From NCBI GenBank assembly GCA_016716705.1, contig JADJVF010000008.1, positions 84,501 to 148,500 on the forward strand: 64,000 nucleotides of DNA. The letters are read 5' to 3'. Position 1 is the stretch's first letter. Every line of letters begins with the position of its first letter. Below the pieces are notes generated by a model. The model had not been told where the DNA came from, did no database searches, and saw only the letters and a list, made by a program, of their open reading frames with translations. The DNA comes from Holophagales bacterium. Lineage in GTDB: Bacteria; Acidobacteriota; Thermoanaerobaculia; UBA5066. Below, one piece after another: positions 56,559-64,000 of this stretch. Both the position numbers and the translations under genes were made by a program.

Positions 56559-57199
56559 CGGGGCTCTTTCAGGGCTGCCGCGAGGGCACGGGCGTCCTTC
56601 TCGAGCTCGTCGACCGGGGGCTGCTCCATGCCGTCGTAGTAGCCGCGGATCGTCCCCTCGCCGTCGACGAGGACGAAGCGGGTCGAGTGGAGGATCGGTT
56701 CGACGCTGTCGGCGACACCGTCCTCGATGGCGAGCTTGAAACCGTCCTTGATGAGGGCTCGGATCACCGGCCTCTCGCCGTGCAGGAAGGTCCAGCGCGC
56801 CGGGTCGGCGCCGAGCTTACGTCCGTACTCGGCGAGGACGTCTGGCGTGTCGTATTCGGGGTCGACGTCGAAGGAGACGAATCGGACGCCGGGCACGCCG
56901 GCCATCCGTTCCGCGAGCGCAGCCATGCGCGCGGAGAGGATCGGGCAGCTCCCGCCGCAGCGCGTGAAGATGAAGTCGGCGATCCAGACCTTCCCGGCGA
57001 GGTCGGCGTGCGAGAAGGTCTTCCCCTGCTCGGAGACGAGGTCGAAGGCGGGTGCCGCGCCGAGGCGGGGAAGGTCCGTGCCGTCCGAGGGCCGGCGCAT
57101 CAGCAGCCAGGCGACCGCCGCGACGACGGCGAGGAGGAGGACCACGAGGGTGGTGGCGAGGGCGGGGGAGACGCGCGGGGAGGGGGCTTCGGACGTCAA
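56555..57199 (-). CDS. SCO1/SenC family copper chaperone
   Basis: 214 residues. The TTG start at 57199 overlaps the permease stop (TTGA) and has GGAAG upstream. A membrane anchor (about 12-33) leads to a thioredoxin-like domain with the copper ligands C81-GGS-C85 (RCGGSCP) and H171 (ILHSTRF), plus VSFDVDPEYDTP. SCO proteins deliver copper to the CuA centre of cytochrome c oxidase. Its place between heme-A genes and DUF420 fits that role. Confidence 0.93.
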   Translation of the reverse strand: MTSEAPSPRVSPALATTLVVLLLAVVAAVAWLLMRRPSDGTDLPRLGAAPAFDLVSEQGKTFSHADLAGKVWIADFIFTRCGGSCPILSARMAALAERMAGVPGVRFVSFDVDPEYDTPDVLAEYGRKLGADPARWTFLHGERPVIRALIKDGFKLAIEDGVADSVEPILHSTRFVLVDGEGTIRGYYDGMEQPPVDELEKDARALAAALKEPR

Positions 57200-57993
57200 G
57201 GCTTCTTCCTCCGGGAGCGGAGCGCGGCGCGGTCGGGGCCGGCAGGATACCGGCTGATGACGGCGGCGGCGACGAGGACGGCGCCGAGGGCGAAGGCGAA
57301 CGTCACGGCGAGGGCGAGGCCGGACGACGGGAGGCCGGACGCCGAGGGGTCGAGCGCGCGGCGGAGGGAGGCGACGCCGTAGGTGAGCGGGTTGACGGCC
57401 ATCGCGGCGCGGAGCCACGCGGGAGCCCCCTCGGCGGGGAAGAACGAGCCCGAGAGGAACCACATCGGGATCAGGAAGAGATTCATGATCGCGTGGAAGC
57501 CCTGCGTCGACTCGAGCATCCACGCGATGGAGAGGCCGAGGCCCGTGAGGGCGAGCGCCACGAACGCGAGGACGACGAGGGCCGGGGCGAGCGCCGCCAC
57601 CGACGGCGCGGTGCCGAGGACGGGCGCGAGGAGGAGGAGCACGCCTCCCTGCGCGAGGGCGAGGAAGGTGCCGCCGGCGATCTTCCCGGCCGCGACGGCG
57701 AACGGGGAGACGGGCGAGACGACGACGGCCTGGAGGAACCCCTCGCGCCGGTCCTCGATGACGGAGATCGTCGAGAAGATCGCCGCGAAGAGGACGACGA
57801 GGACGACGGTGCCGGGGAAGAAATACGTGATGTAGCTCGCGCCGCCCCCGCCCGGGACGCGGAAGGAGGACCCGAAGCCGGCGCCGAGGAGGAGCCAGGC
57901 CAGGAGCGGCGGCGCGAGGGCCCCGACGATGCGGCTCGGCTGCCTCAGGAAGCGGACGACCTCGCGCCAGGCGAGCGCCCGGGCGGCCCTCAC
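57196..57993 (-). CDS. ABC-2 type permease within the oxidase-assembly operon
   Basis: 265 residues with about six transmembrane helices; FFPGTVVLVVLFAAIFSTISVIEDRREGF and NPLTYGVASLRRAL are typical of ABC-2 exporters. GTG start overlaps the ATPase stop (GTGA). It pairs with the ATPase upstream. Its substrate is unknown; the operon suggests a role in oxidase or heme-copper cofactor maturation. Confidence 0.88.
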   Translation of the reverse strand: MRAARALAWREVVRFLRQPSRIVGALAPPLLAWLLLGAGFGSSFRVPGGGGASYITYFFPGTVVLVVLFAAIFSTISVIEDRREGFLQAVVVSPVSPFAVAAGKIAGGTFLALAQGGVLLLLAPVLGTAPSVAALAPALVVLAFVALALTGLGLSIAWMLESTQGFHAIMNLFLIPMWFLSGSFFPAEGAPAWLRAAMAVNPLTYGVASLRRALDPSASGLPSSGLALAVTFAFALGAVLVAAAVISRYPAGPDRAALRSRRKKP

Positions 57994-58988
57994 GCGGCGC
58001 TCCCGTCGACGGCCCCGGTCTCCTCGAAGGGGTGGCCGGTCCGGTCGACGAAGACGTCCTCGAGGGACGGGGCGCCGAGCGTGAGCGAGCGGAAGCGCCC
58101 CGGGAACGAGGCCGCGAGGAAGGGGACGAGGGCGGTTGCGTCGGGGCGTTCGACGCGCACCGTCGCGCCGACGGCGCCGACGCGACCGGTCTGCGGGACG
58201 AGGTCCGGATCGGCCTCCGGAGCTCGAGCCGAGCGAAGCGGCGATGTCGGCCGCGAGACTCGCGGCCTCCTCCTCGGACCCGGTCACGAGGACGAGGACG
58301 TCGCCCCCGACCTCGCGCTTCAGGTCGGCGGGGCGCCGAGGGCGACGAGGCGGCCGCGGTCGAGGATGCCGATGCGCCCCGCCTCCTCCGCCTCGTCGAA
58401 GAGGTGCGTCGTGAGCAGTACGGTGGTCCCGCCGCGCGCGAGCTCGGCGAGGAGCGCCCGCAGGCTCCGGCGGGCGAGAGGGTCGAGGCCGGTGGAGGGC
58501 TCGTCGAGGAGGAGGACCTTCGGGGCGCCGAGGAGCGCCTTGGCGATCTCGACGCGGCGCGCGAGGCCGCCGGAGAGCGTCTCGACGAGGTCGCGCGCGC
58601 GGTCGTCGACGCCCATCCGCCCGAGGAGCTCGCCTGCGCGCGTGCGCAGCGCGCGCCCGCCGAGGCCGAGGATCGCCCCGTGGACGAGGAGGTTCTCGAG
58701 GACGGTCAGCTTGCGGTCCAGGCTCGGCGACTGGAAGACGACGCCGAGGCGCCGGCGCAGCTCGCGCAGGGAGCCGTCGGGCGAGAGGCCGTCGACGCGG
58801 AACGTCCCTTCCGACGGGGGGATCAGCGTCGCGAGGAGCTTGAAGAGGGTCGTCTTGCCGCCGCCGTTCGGCCCCAGGAGCGCGAAGAGCTCGCCCGGCG
58901 CGACGTCGAAGGAGACGCGGTCGAGGGCGAGGCGGTCGCCGTACGTCCGGCTCAGCCCCTCGACCGAGACGAGGGGAGGGGCGCTCAT
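57990..58988 (-). CDS. ABC transporter ATPase (two compensating frameshifts)
   Basis: Residues 1-220 read normally: Walker A GPNGGGKTT, LSGGLARRVEIAKALL (signature), LLLDEPSTGLDPLARR and LTTHLFDEAEEA. A base is missing near 58325 (after LVALGAP) and an extra base appears near 58217; between them ADLKREVGGDVLVLVTGS lies in another frame. The original frame then resumes as ADPDLVPQTGRVG and ends SLEDVFVDRTGHPFEE, the standard C terminus. The net length is divisible by three (332 residues). Drives the permease encoded next. Confidence 0.85.
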
Positions 58989-59860
58989 CCGCCCGCGACG
59001 CGGTCGGCGAGGAGGAGGACGACGATCGCCGGGAGCCAGGCGATGGATGCGAGGAACATCGATTTCGCGGCCCCGTCGGTCGTCTCGCGGAAGAAGCGGA
59101 CCGCCGTCCCCGCGAACCAGGCCGAGAGGAGGAACGCTCCCGCCGCGTAGACGAGGCCCGCCGTCCCGAGGAACGTCGGAAGGACGCTGACCGGGACGAG
59201 CAGGAGGCCGAACGCGAGGGCGTGCCGCGCGGAGCTGCGTCCCGTGGGGTCGACGGTCGAGAGGATCCGGAAGCCGGCGGCTCCGTAGTCGGCACGGTGC
59301 CTCCAGCCGATGGCGTAGAAGTGCGGCATCTGCCAGAGGAAGAGGATCGCGAAGAGCGCGAGTCCGGGCGCGCCGATGGCTCCCGCGGCGGCCGTGTATC
59401 CGCCGAGCGGAGGGAGGGCGCCGGGGATCGCGCCGACGATCGTCGAGAGGGGCGAGCGGGTCTTCATCGGCGTGTAGACGAAGACGTAGCTCGTCAGCGT
59501 GAGGGCCGCCAGGAGCGCCGTGACGCCGTTCGCGAAGAGCCAGAGCTCGCCGACGCCGAGGACGGAAAGGAAGAGGGCGAAGGCGATCGCCTCGGCGAGC
59601 GGGAGGCGCCCGGCCGGGAGGGGGCGTGTCGCGGTGCGCGCCATCCGCCGGTCGAGGTCGACCTCGGCGATCTCGTTGAAGGCGCTCGTACCGGAGGCGA
59701 CGAGGGCGGTGCCGAGGAGCGTGTGCAGGAGGAGGACCGCGTCGAGGCCCGCCAGCGGGCCGGCCGTTCCCGCGGCGAAGCCGAGGAAGGCGGTGAGGAC
59801 GACGAAGACCGTGATCCGCGGCTTCGTCAGCTCGGAGAGGTCCGACAGGTGTTGCTTCAT
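58985..59860 (-). CDS. ctaB: protoheme IX farnesyltransferase (heme O synthase)
   Basis: 291 residues, UbiA superfamily. LTKPRITVFVVLTAFLGF, then NEIAEVDLDRRMARTATRPLP (prenyl diphosphate Asp motif), YTPMKTRSPLSTIVGAIPGALPPLGG, and FLWQMPHFYAIGWRHRADYGAAG are hallmarks of CtaB/CyoE. It adds farnesyl to heme B to make heme O. Stop/start overlaps join it to ctaA and to the ABC ATPase. Confidence 0.96.
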   Translation of the reverse strand: MKQHLSDLSELTKPRITVFVVLTAFLGFAAGTAGPLAGLDAVLLLHTLLGTALVASGTSAFNEIAEVDLDRRMARTATRPLPAGRLPLAEAIAFALFLSVLGVGELWLFANGVTALLAALTLTSYVFVYTPMKTRSPLSTIVGAIPGALPPLGGYTAAAGAIGAPGLALFAILFLWQMPHFYAIGWRHRADYGAAGFRILSTVDPTGRSSARHALAFGLLLVPVSVLPTFLGTAGLVYAAGAFLLSAWFAGTAVRFFRETTDGAAKSMFLASIAWLPAIVVLLLADRVAGG

Positions 59861-60837
59861 GCGGTCGCCGGAGCCGCGTCGCCTGCGGGGACGACGGCCT
59901 TCGCCGGGGCCGTGGAGAGTTCCCTGATGCGCGCGAGGAGGACCGCGGCGAGGACGCCCGTGATCCAGAGGAGTCCGCCGACGGCGAGGTGGGCGGAGGT
60001 GATCGCCACGGCCTTCGCGGTCCAGACCGAGGTCGCGCCGAGCGTCACCTGAACGGCGAGGAGGACGAGCCAGAGGGTCGAGAGCGGTCCGGAGCCGGGG
60101 ACTCCCTCGAGCTTGCGGATCGCGAGCGCCGCGGCGACGACGAGGGCGACGACGACCCAGGCGAACGCCCGGTGCGCGAAGTGGGCCAGGACGCCGCTCG
60201 CGGCCCACTCGGACCCGGTCGGTACGATCTTGCCGAAGGAAAGGGGCCAGTCGGGAATGGCGAGCCCCGCGCCGGTGTGGCGGACGATGGCGCCCAGGAG
60301 GATCTGCACGTAGCTCGCCCCGGCGGCCAGGAGCGCGAGGCGGGACGCTCTCGCCAGGTGGGCCCGGTCGACGGCGATGCGCGGCGCCTGCTCGGAAAAG
60401 CGGCCCCAGAAGCGCGACGTCCGGAGCGCGATCGTCGCGGTGAGGGCGAAGACGATCTGCGCGAGCCCCGCGTGCGCGGAGGAGACGGCCGGCGGGAGGA
60501 GGAAGAGAACCGTCATCCCCCCGAGGACCGCCTGTCCGAGGATCGTGCCGAAGGCGGCGAGGCCCAGGCGGAACGTGATCCTGTCCGTCCGGCCGAAGCC
60601 GAGGACGAGAATCTGCAGTCCGACCATCGTCGCCACCGTGGCGGCGATCAGCCGGTGGCCGTGCTCGTAGAGGATTCCTCCCACCATCGGCGGCATCAGC
60701 TTGCCGTAGGAGAGCGGCCAGTCGGGAACGGCGAGGCCGGAGCCGGTCGACGTGACGAGCGCCCCCGCGACGAGGAGCAGGAAGACCGAGACGGCGACGG
60801 TGCGCGTGGAGACGCGAACGAACTTACCGGGTTTCAT
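59857..60837 (-). CDS. ctaA: heme A synthase (COX15/CtaA)
   Basis: 326 residues, eight transmembrane helices in two similar halves. Heme-ligand histidines lie in YEHGHRLIA, SAHAGLAQ, HFAHRAFAW and SAHLAVG; duplicated GSGLAVPDWPLSYGK and GAGLAIPDWPLSFGK mark the two halves. It oxidises heme O to heme A. Start at 60837 chosen for AGGA upstream; an ATG 24 nt further up is possible. Presence of ctaA and ctaB implies an aa3- or ba3-type oxidase encoded elsewhere. Confidence 0.95.
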   Translation of the reverse strand: MKPGKFVRVSTRTVAVSVFLLLVAGALVTSTGSGLAVPDWPLSYGKLMPPMVGGILYEHGHRLIAATVATMVGLQILVLGFGRTDRITFRLGLAAFGTILGQAVLGGMTVLFLLPPAVSSAHAGLAQIVFALTATIALRTSRFWGRFSEQAPRIAVDRAHLARASRLALLAAGASYVQILLGAIVRHTGAGLAIPDWPLSFGKIVPTGSEWAASGVLAHFAHRAFAWVVVALVVAAALAIRKLEGVPGSGPLSTLWLVLLAVQVTLGATSVWTAKAVAITSAHLAVGGLLWITGVLAAVLLARIRELSTAPAKAVVPAGDAAPATA

Positions 60838-60857
60838 CGGTCCTACGCCTTCGGGCC

Positions 60858-61667
60858 TCATGTGTGTGGGGAGGCAGGGGAGGCAGGGGAGGCGGAGGAG
60901 GCAGAGGACACGAAGGTGACGTCGTGGGACGCAGTCTCGCCGTCCGCGACGGTGACGGTGAACGTCTGCGCGGGGAGCTTCTCGTGCCACGCCTCGATCG
61001 TGTACCTCCCGGCGGGGAGTCCCCTGATCTCGTAGAGGCCGTCGGGCCCGGTCACCGCGAAGAACGGGTGGGGGACGACGGCGACCCAGGCGCGCATCCA
61101 GGGGTGGACGTCGCACTTGAAGGGGACGATCTCGGGCTTCTCGAAGGTGCGCGTGTAGCGCGTGCCGGGGGCGGGCATGCCGAGGTTGAAGGCCTTGTTC
61201 TCCTTCGCCGCGGCGTGGACGTTGTGGAGCGTGGCGTCCGACGAGACGATGTCGAGCGGCTGGCCGGTCATCAGCGCGAGGACACGCGGGGAGTAGGCGC
61301 ACCCCTTCTGGTCGAGCTGCTTCGCTTCCGCCGGCGCGGCGTAGACCCCCGTGACGCCCTCGGTGACGCGGAGGAGGACGTTCCCGAGAGCGCCATCCGC
61401 TCCGACGACATACGCCGGAAGCTCCGTCTCGCCGGGGTTGTGTCCGGCGCAGAACGGGTCGGTCGTCATCGTCACCGTCTCGTTGGCCGGGGGCGCTCCG
61501 GTCAGGGAGACGCGCCCCGACACGACGGCCGTTCCGAGCCTGCCCGGAGGACCGGCCGGGGCCTTCGGGGCCTCGGGGGATTTCGGGCTGCAGGCGGCGA
61601 GGACGAGCAGCAGGGCGAAGGGTGCGAACACCGCCCGTCCGGCGCGGGAAGAAGGGGGGCTCTGCAT
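60858..61667 (-). CDS. lipoprotein with type-1-copper-like (cupredoxin) domain and regulatory-like beta domain
   Basis: 269 residues. A lipobox LVLAAC places the lipidated Cys at 26. Candidate copper ligands are H148 (ATLHNVH), C185, H188 and M191 (KCDVHPWM), the plastocyanin pattern. C-terminal GPDGLYEIRGLPAGRYTIEAWHE resembles a carboxypeptidase-regulatory-like fold, followed by a Ser/Ala/Pro-rich tail. It would face the periplasm and could carry electrons or copper for the oxidase. First gene of the operon; 20 nt upstream of ctaA. Start at 61667 rather than an upstream ATG because of the signal peptide. Confidence 0.85.
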   Translation of the reverse strand: MQSPPSSRAGRAVFAPFALLLVLAACSPKSPEAPKAPAGPPGRLGTAVVSGRVSLTGAPPANETVTMTTDPFCAGHNPGETELPAYVVGADGALGNVLLRVTEGVTGVYAAPAEAKQLDQKGCAYSPRVLALMTGQPLDIVSSDATLHNVHAAAKENKAFNLGMPAPGTRYTRTFEKPEIVPFKCDVHPWMRAWVAVVPHPFFAVTGPDGLYEIRGLPAGRYTIEAWHEKLPAQTFTVTVADGETASHDVTFVSSASSASPASPASPHT

Positions 61668-61722
61668 GCGGCTTTTCTTGCGGAAGACGAGGCGGGGGAC
61701 CCGCCCGGCTCCAAAACCCATG

Positions 61723-61751
61723 ATGCTATTTCCGGGTGGCAACCCTGTCAA
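61723..61751 (-). promoter_or_regulatory. sigma-70-type promoter of the oxidase-assembly operon
   Basis: On the minus strand TTGACA (61751-61746), a 17-nt spacer and TAGCAT (61728-61723) make a near-consensus housekeeping promoter. Transcription would start near 61716, giving a leader of about 50 nt before the lipoprotein ATG at 61667. It is the best promoter match I see in the window. Confidence 0.7.
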
Positions 61752-61871
61752 TCGGCCGGCAAAAGAGGGGAGTCTAGTCTACGCTCTACACCCTGTTCGG
61801 CCGGTCCGACCGCAGGGCGTAGGCCAGACCCTGCATAGGAGAGATGGGGAGGACGGTGCTTCCCGTTCCGC

Positions 61872-61877
61872 TACGAT
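61872..61877 (+). promoter_or_regulatory. possible -10 of the OSBS/NSAR-like gene
   Basis: TACGAT lies 29 nt before the GTG at 61907; GGGGAGGAAG provides the ribosome site in between. Confidence 0.25.
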
Positions 61878-61906
61878 GCCCGGCGGCTGCCCGAAGGGGA
61901 GGAAGC

Positions 61907-63013
61907 GTGAGGATCGAGAAGGTCGTCCTTCGGCTCGTCGAGATGCCCCTGAAGTTCCGGTTCCGGACGTCGTTCGGCGAAACGGCGGCGAAGCGGTTCC
62001 TCCTCGTGGAGGCGATCTCGGAGGGGATCTCCGGCTGGGGAGAGTGCGTCGCCGAGGATGGGCCGTTCTACTCCCCGGAGACGACGGACTCGGCCCGGTC
62101 CGCCCTTTCGAGGTTCCTGATTCCGCTCGTCCTGGGGAGGGATCTTCCGGACGCCCCGGCGTTCGACCGCCTCGCCGACCGCGTTCGCGGGAACCGGATG
62201 GCGAAAGGGGCGCTCGAGGCGGCCCTCCGGGATCTCTTTGCGCGAGTGGACGGCGTCTCCCTCGCGCGAAACCTCGGCGGCACGCGGACCGTGATCGAGG
62301 TGGGAGTCTCCCTCGGCCTTCAGCCGACGGTCGAGGCGACCGTCGAGAACGTGCGAAGGCACGTGGCGCAGGGCTACCGGAGGATCAAGGTGAAGATCGA
62401 GCCCGGGGCGGACGTCGACCGGGTGGCGGCCGTGCGGGAGGCGTTCCCCGACCTGCCGCTCACGGCGGACGCGAACGCCGCCTACACGCTCGAAACCTCG
62501 GAGCCGCTCCTGGCGCTCGACGCGTTCGGCCTCGACTACATCGAGCAGCCGCTCCACCACGAGGATCTCGTGGACCACGCGCGGCTCGCCGGGCGGCTCT
62601 CGACCCCCATCTGTCTCGACGAGTCGATCCGCTCGTCCGCCGACGCCGCCGCGGCGATCTCGCTCGGGGCGTGCCGGGTCCTCAACGTGAAGATCGGGCG
62701 CGTGGGAGGGCACGGCGAGGCGCTCCGGATCCACGACGTGGCCTCGGCGGCGGGGGTGCCGCTCTGGTGCGGCGGCATGCTCGAGTCGGGAGTCGGGCGA
62801 GCGCACAACATCGCCGCCGCGACCCTGCCCGGGTTCACGAAGCCGGGCGACACCTCGTCGTCCTCGCGCTACTTCGAGGAGGACATCGTCGAGCCGCGGC
62901 CCGAGGCGGCGGACGGCCTGATGCCGGTGCCGGAAGGTCCCGGCATCGGCGTAGAGATACGGCGGGACGTCCTGGCGCGCTTCACGCTCGAGACGCTGGA
63001 GCTGTCGGCGTGA
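61907..63013 (+). CDS. enolase-superfamily OSBS / N-succinylamino acid racemase-like enzyme
   Basis: 368 residues from a GTG preceded by GGGGAGGAAG. The muconate-lactonising subgroup residues are all present: KVK (K161, K163), metal ligands D188 (TADAN), E213 (YIEQPL) and D238 (CLDES), and K262 (NVKIGRVGG). The end motif GMLESGVGRAHNIAAA with FTKPGDTSSSSRYF matches the OSBS/NSAR branch. It could make o-succinylbenzoate for menaquinone (MenC) or racemise N-acylamino acids. The overlapping M20 peptidase gene favours the latter; no other men gene is in view. Confidence 0.85.
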   Translation: MRIEKVVLRLVEMPLKFRFRTSFGETAAKRFLLVEAISEGISGWGECVAEDGPFYSPETTDSARSALSRFLIPLVLGRDLPDAPAFDRLADRVRGNRMAKGALEAALRDLFARVDGVSLARNLGGTRTVIEVGVSLGLQPTVEATVENVRRHVAQGYRRIKVKIEPGADVDRVAAVREAFPDLPLTADANAAYTLETSEPLLALDAFGLDYIEQPLHHEDLVDHARLAGRLSTPICLDESIRSSADAAAAISLGACRVLNVKIGRVGGHGEALRIHDVASAAGVPLWCGGMLESGVGRAHNIAAATLPGFTKPGDTSSSSRYFEEDIVEPRPEAADGLMPVPEGPGIGVEIRRDVLARFTLETLELSA

Positions 63014-64000
63014 CGGAGGCGCCGGGCACGGCCGGGCTCCTCGCGCACTTCTCGGCGAGAGCCGGCTCGATGCTCGGGGACCTCGAGGCGCTCGTGACGA
63101 GGGAGAGCCCGTCGGCGGACGCCGCGGCCGTCACGGCGCTGTCCGAATGGGTGCGCGCCCGCCTCACGGCGTGCGGGGTCCCGGCCGAGAGGATCGCTTT
63201 CGAGGGACGCGGTGACGGCGTGCTCGCCCGGCTCGGTCCCGGGAACGGCGGCACGCTTCTTCTCGGGCACCTCGACACGGTGTGGCCGCTCGGGACGCTC
63301 GCGACGCAGCCGTTTCACGCCGGGGGCAACCTCGCGACGGGGCCGGGTGTTTTCGACATGAAGGGAGGCGTCGCGGTCCTTCTCGCCGTCCTCTCGGCGG
63401 CGGGTGAGGGGGCGTTCACCCCGGCACGCGGCGTCTCCCTCCTGCTCACCTCCGACGAGGAGCAGGGAAGCGGCGCCTCGCGCGGGCAGATCCTCGAGGA
63501 GGCGCGGCGGAGGGATCGGGTCTTCGTCCTGGAGCCGTCGGGCGACGGGGGGGCGGCGAAGGTGGCGCGCAAGGGGGTCGGCCTGGCCGTGGCGCGCTTC
63601 CACGGAGTGCCGGCCCACTCGGGGCTGGAGCCGGAGAAAGGGGCGTCGGCGCTCCTGGAGATGGCCCGCTTCGCCCTCCGGGCCGACGCCCTCGCCGACC
63701 GCGATGCGGGGACGACCGTCGTTCCGACGCTGGCCTCCGCGGGAAACGCGCGAAACGTCGTCCCCCCGACGGCGGAGGTGACGGTCGACTTCCGTTTCTG
63801 GACGGCGGCGGAGGGGGAGCGGATGTGCGAGGGGCTGAGGGCGTTCACGCCGCTGGACGCGCGGGTCGACGCGGAGGTCTCGGCCGTCGTCTCGCGCCCG
63901 CCCATGGAGCCGACGCCGGAGTCGCTCGCGCTTCACCGGACCGCTCGTGCGGTGGCCGCGGCCCTCGGCTTCGGCCTCGCGGCGGCGCGCGTCGGCGGGG
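63010..64000 (+). CDS. M20-family metallopeptidase, carboxypeptidase G2-like (3' truncated by window edge)
   Basis: At least 330 residues, open to the end of the window. The GTG start overlaps the stop of the previous gene (GTGA). GHLDTVWPLGTL (metal His/Asp), GPGVFDMKGG (bridging Asp) and TSDEEQGS (general base Glu) are characteristic of the glutamate carboxypeptidase branch. There is no signal peptide, unlike the M20 gene at 54751, so it is cytoplasmic. It likely hydrolyses N-acyl or peptide bonds of an amino acid handled by the upstream epimerase. Confidence 0.9.
   Translation, partial: MTEAPGTAGLLAHFSARAGSMLGDLEALVTRESPSADAAAVTALSEWVRARLTACGVPAERIAFEGRGDGVLARLGPGNGGTLLLGHLDTVWPLGTLATQPFHAGGNLATGPGVFDMKGGVAVLLAVLSAAGEGAFTPARGVSLLLTSDEEQGSGASRGQILEEARRRDRVFVLEPSGDGGAAKVARKGVGLAVARFHGVPAHSGLEPEKGASALLEMARFALRADALADRDAGTTVVPTLASAGNARNVVPPTAEVTVDFRFWTAAEGERMCEGLRAFTPLDARVDAEVSAVVSRPPMEPTPESLALHRTARAVAAALGFGLAAARVGG

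Overview
The window is very GC-rich and gene-dense, with short or negative intergenic distances and many GTGA, ATGA and TTGA stop/start overlaps. LptD, a TolC/RND efflux set and a SurA-like protein indicate a diderm bacterium. The mix of a clostridial-type lysine fermentation operon, heme A-type oxidase assembly genes, eukaryotic-like Ser/Thr kinases and high GC fits Acidobacteriota, perhaps Thermoanaerobaculia. That placement is inference; no rRNA or tRNA gene is present to test it.

Layout. 1-3661 (+): 3' part of lptD, an rfbD-like reductase, and a fused lipid-alcohol kinase/DUF92 membrane protein. 3662-4446: gene-free, GC-rich, structured. 4447-12450 (-): lysine degradation operon kdd-kce-kamA-kamB-kamC-kamD-kamE. 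12585-14146 (+): UbiA-family prenyltransferase and a small unknown protein. 14770-16962 (-): unknown membrane protein, TlpA-like thioredoxin, TIGR02757 protein. 17035-23480 (+): hflX and a 1767-residue kinase/AAA/TPR/GAF/sigma-54 activator fusion. 23566-29248 (-): tolC-type channel, adaptor and heavy-metal RND pump. 29417-34195 (+): transaldolase, G6P dehydrogenase, glucokinase, fructose-bisphosphatase. 34299-37195: FKBP isomerase, a membrane Ser/Thr kinase, a QueD-like protein. 37286-44629: a large internally duplicated CPBP protease facing a SWIM/SNF2 pair. 44689-45704 (+): unknown protein and ferritin. 45851-49355 (-): ABC exporter and rsmI. 49432-54739: SurA-like protein, then slt, murA and prmC on the minus strand. 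54751-61667: M20 peptidase (+), then the minus-strand oxidase-assembly operon cupredoxin-ctaA-ctaB-ABC ATPase-ABC permease-SCO-DUF420. 61907-64000 (+): OSBS/NSAR-like enolase-superfamily enzyme and an M20 peptidase that runs off the end.

At least seven otherwise well-conserved genes carry single-base frameshifts, mostly in or beside G/C runs: kce, the RND adaptor, tolC, zwf, queD, prmC, and an ABC ATPase with two compensating shifts. This looks like residual assembly error rather than gene decay, so these genes are annotated as functional but frameshifted. Many start codons lie 6-9 nt after a TAnnnT hexamer without a Shine-Dalgarno sequence, which suggests leaderless transcripts.
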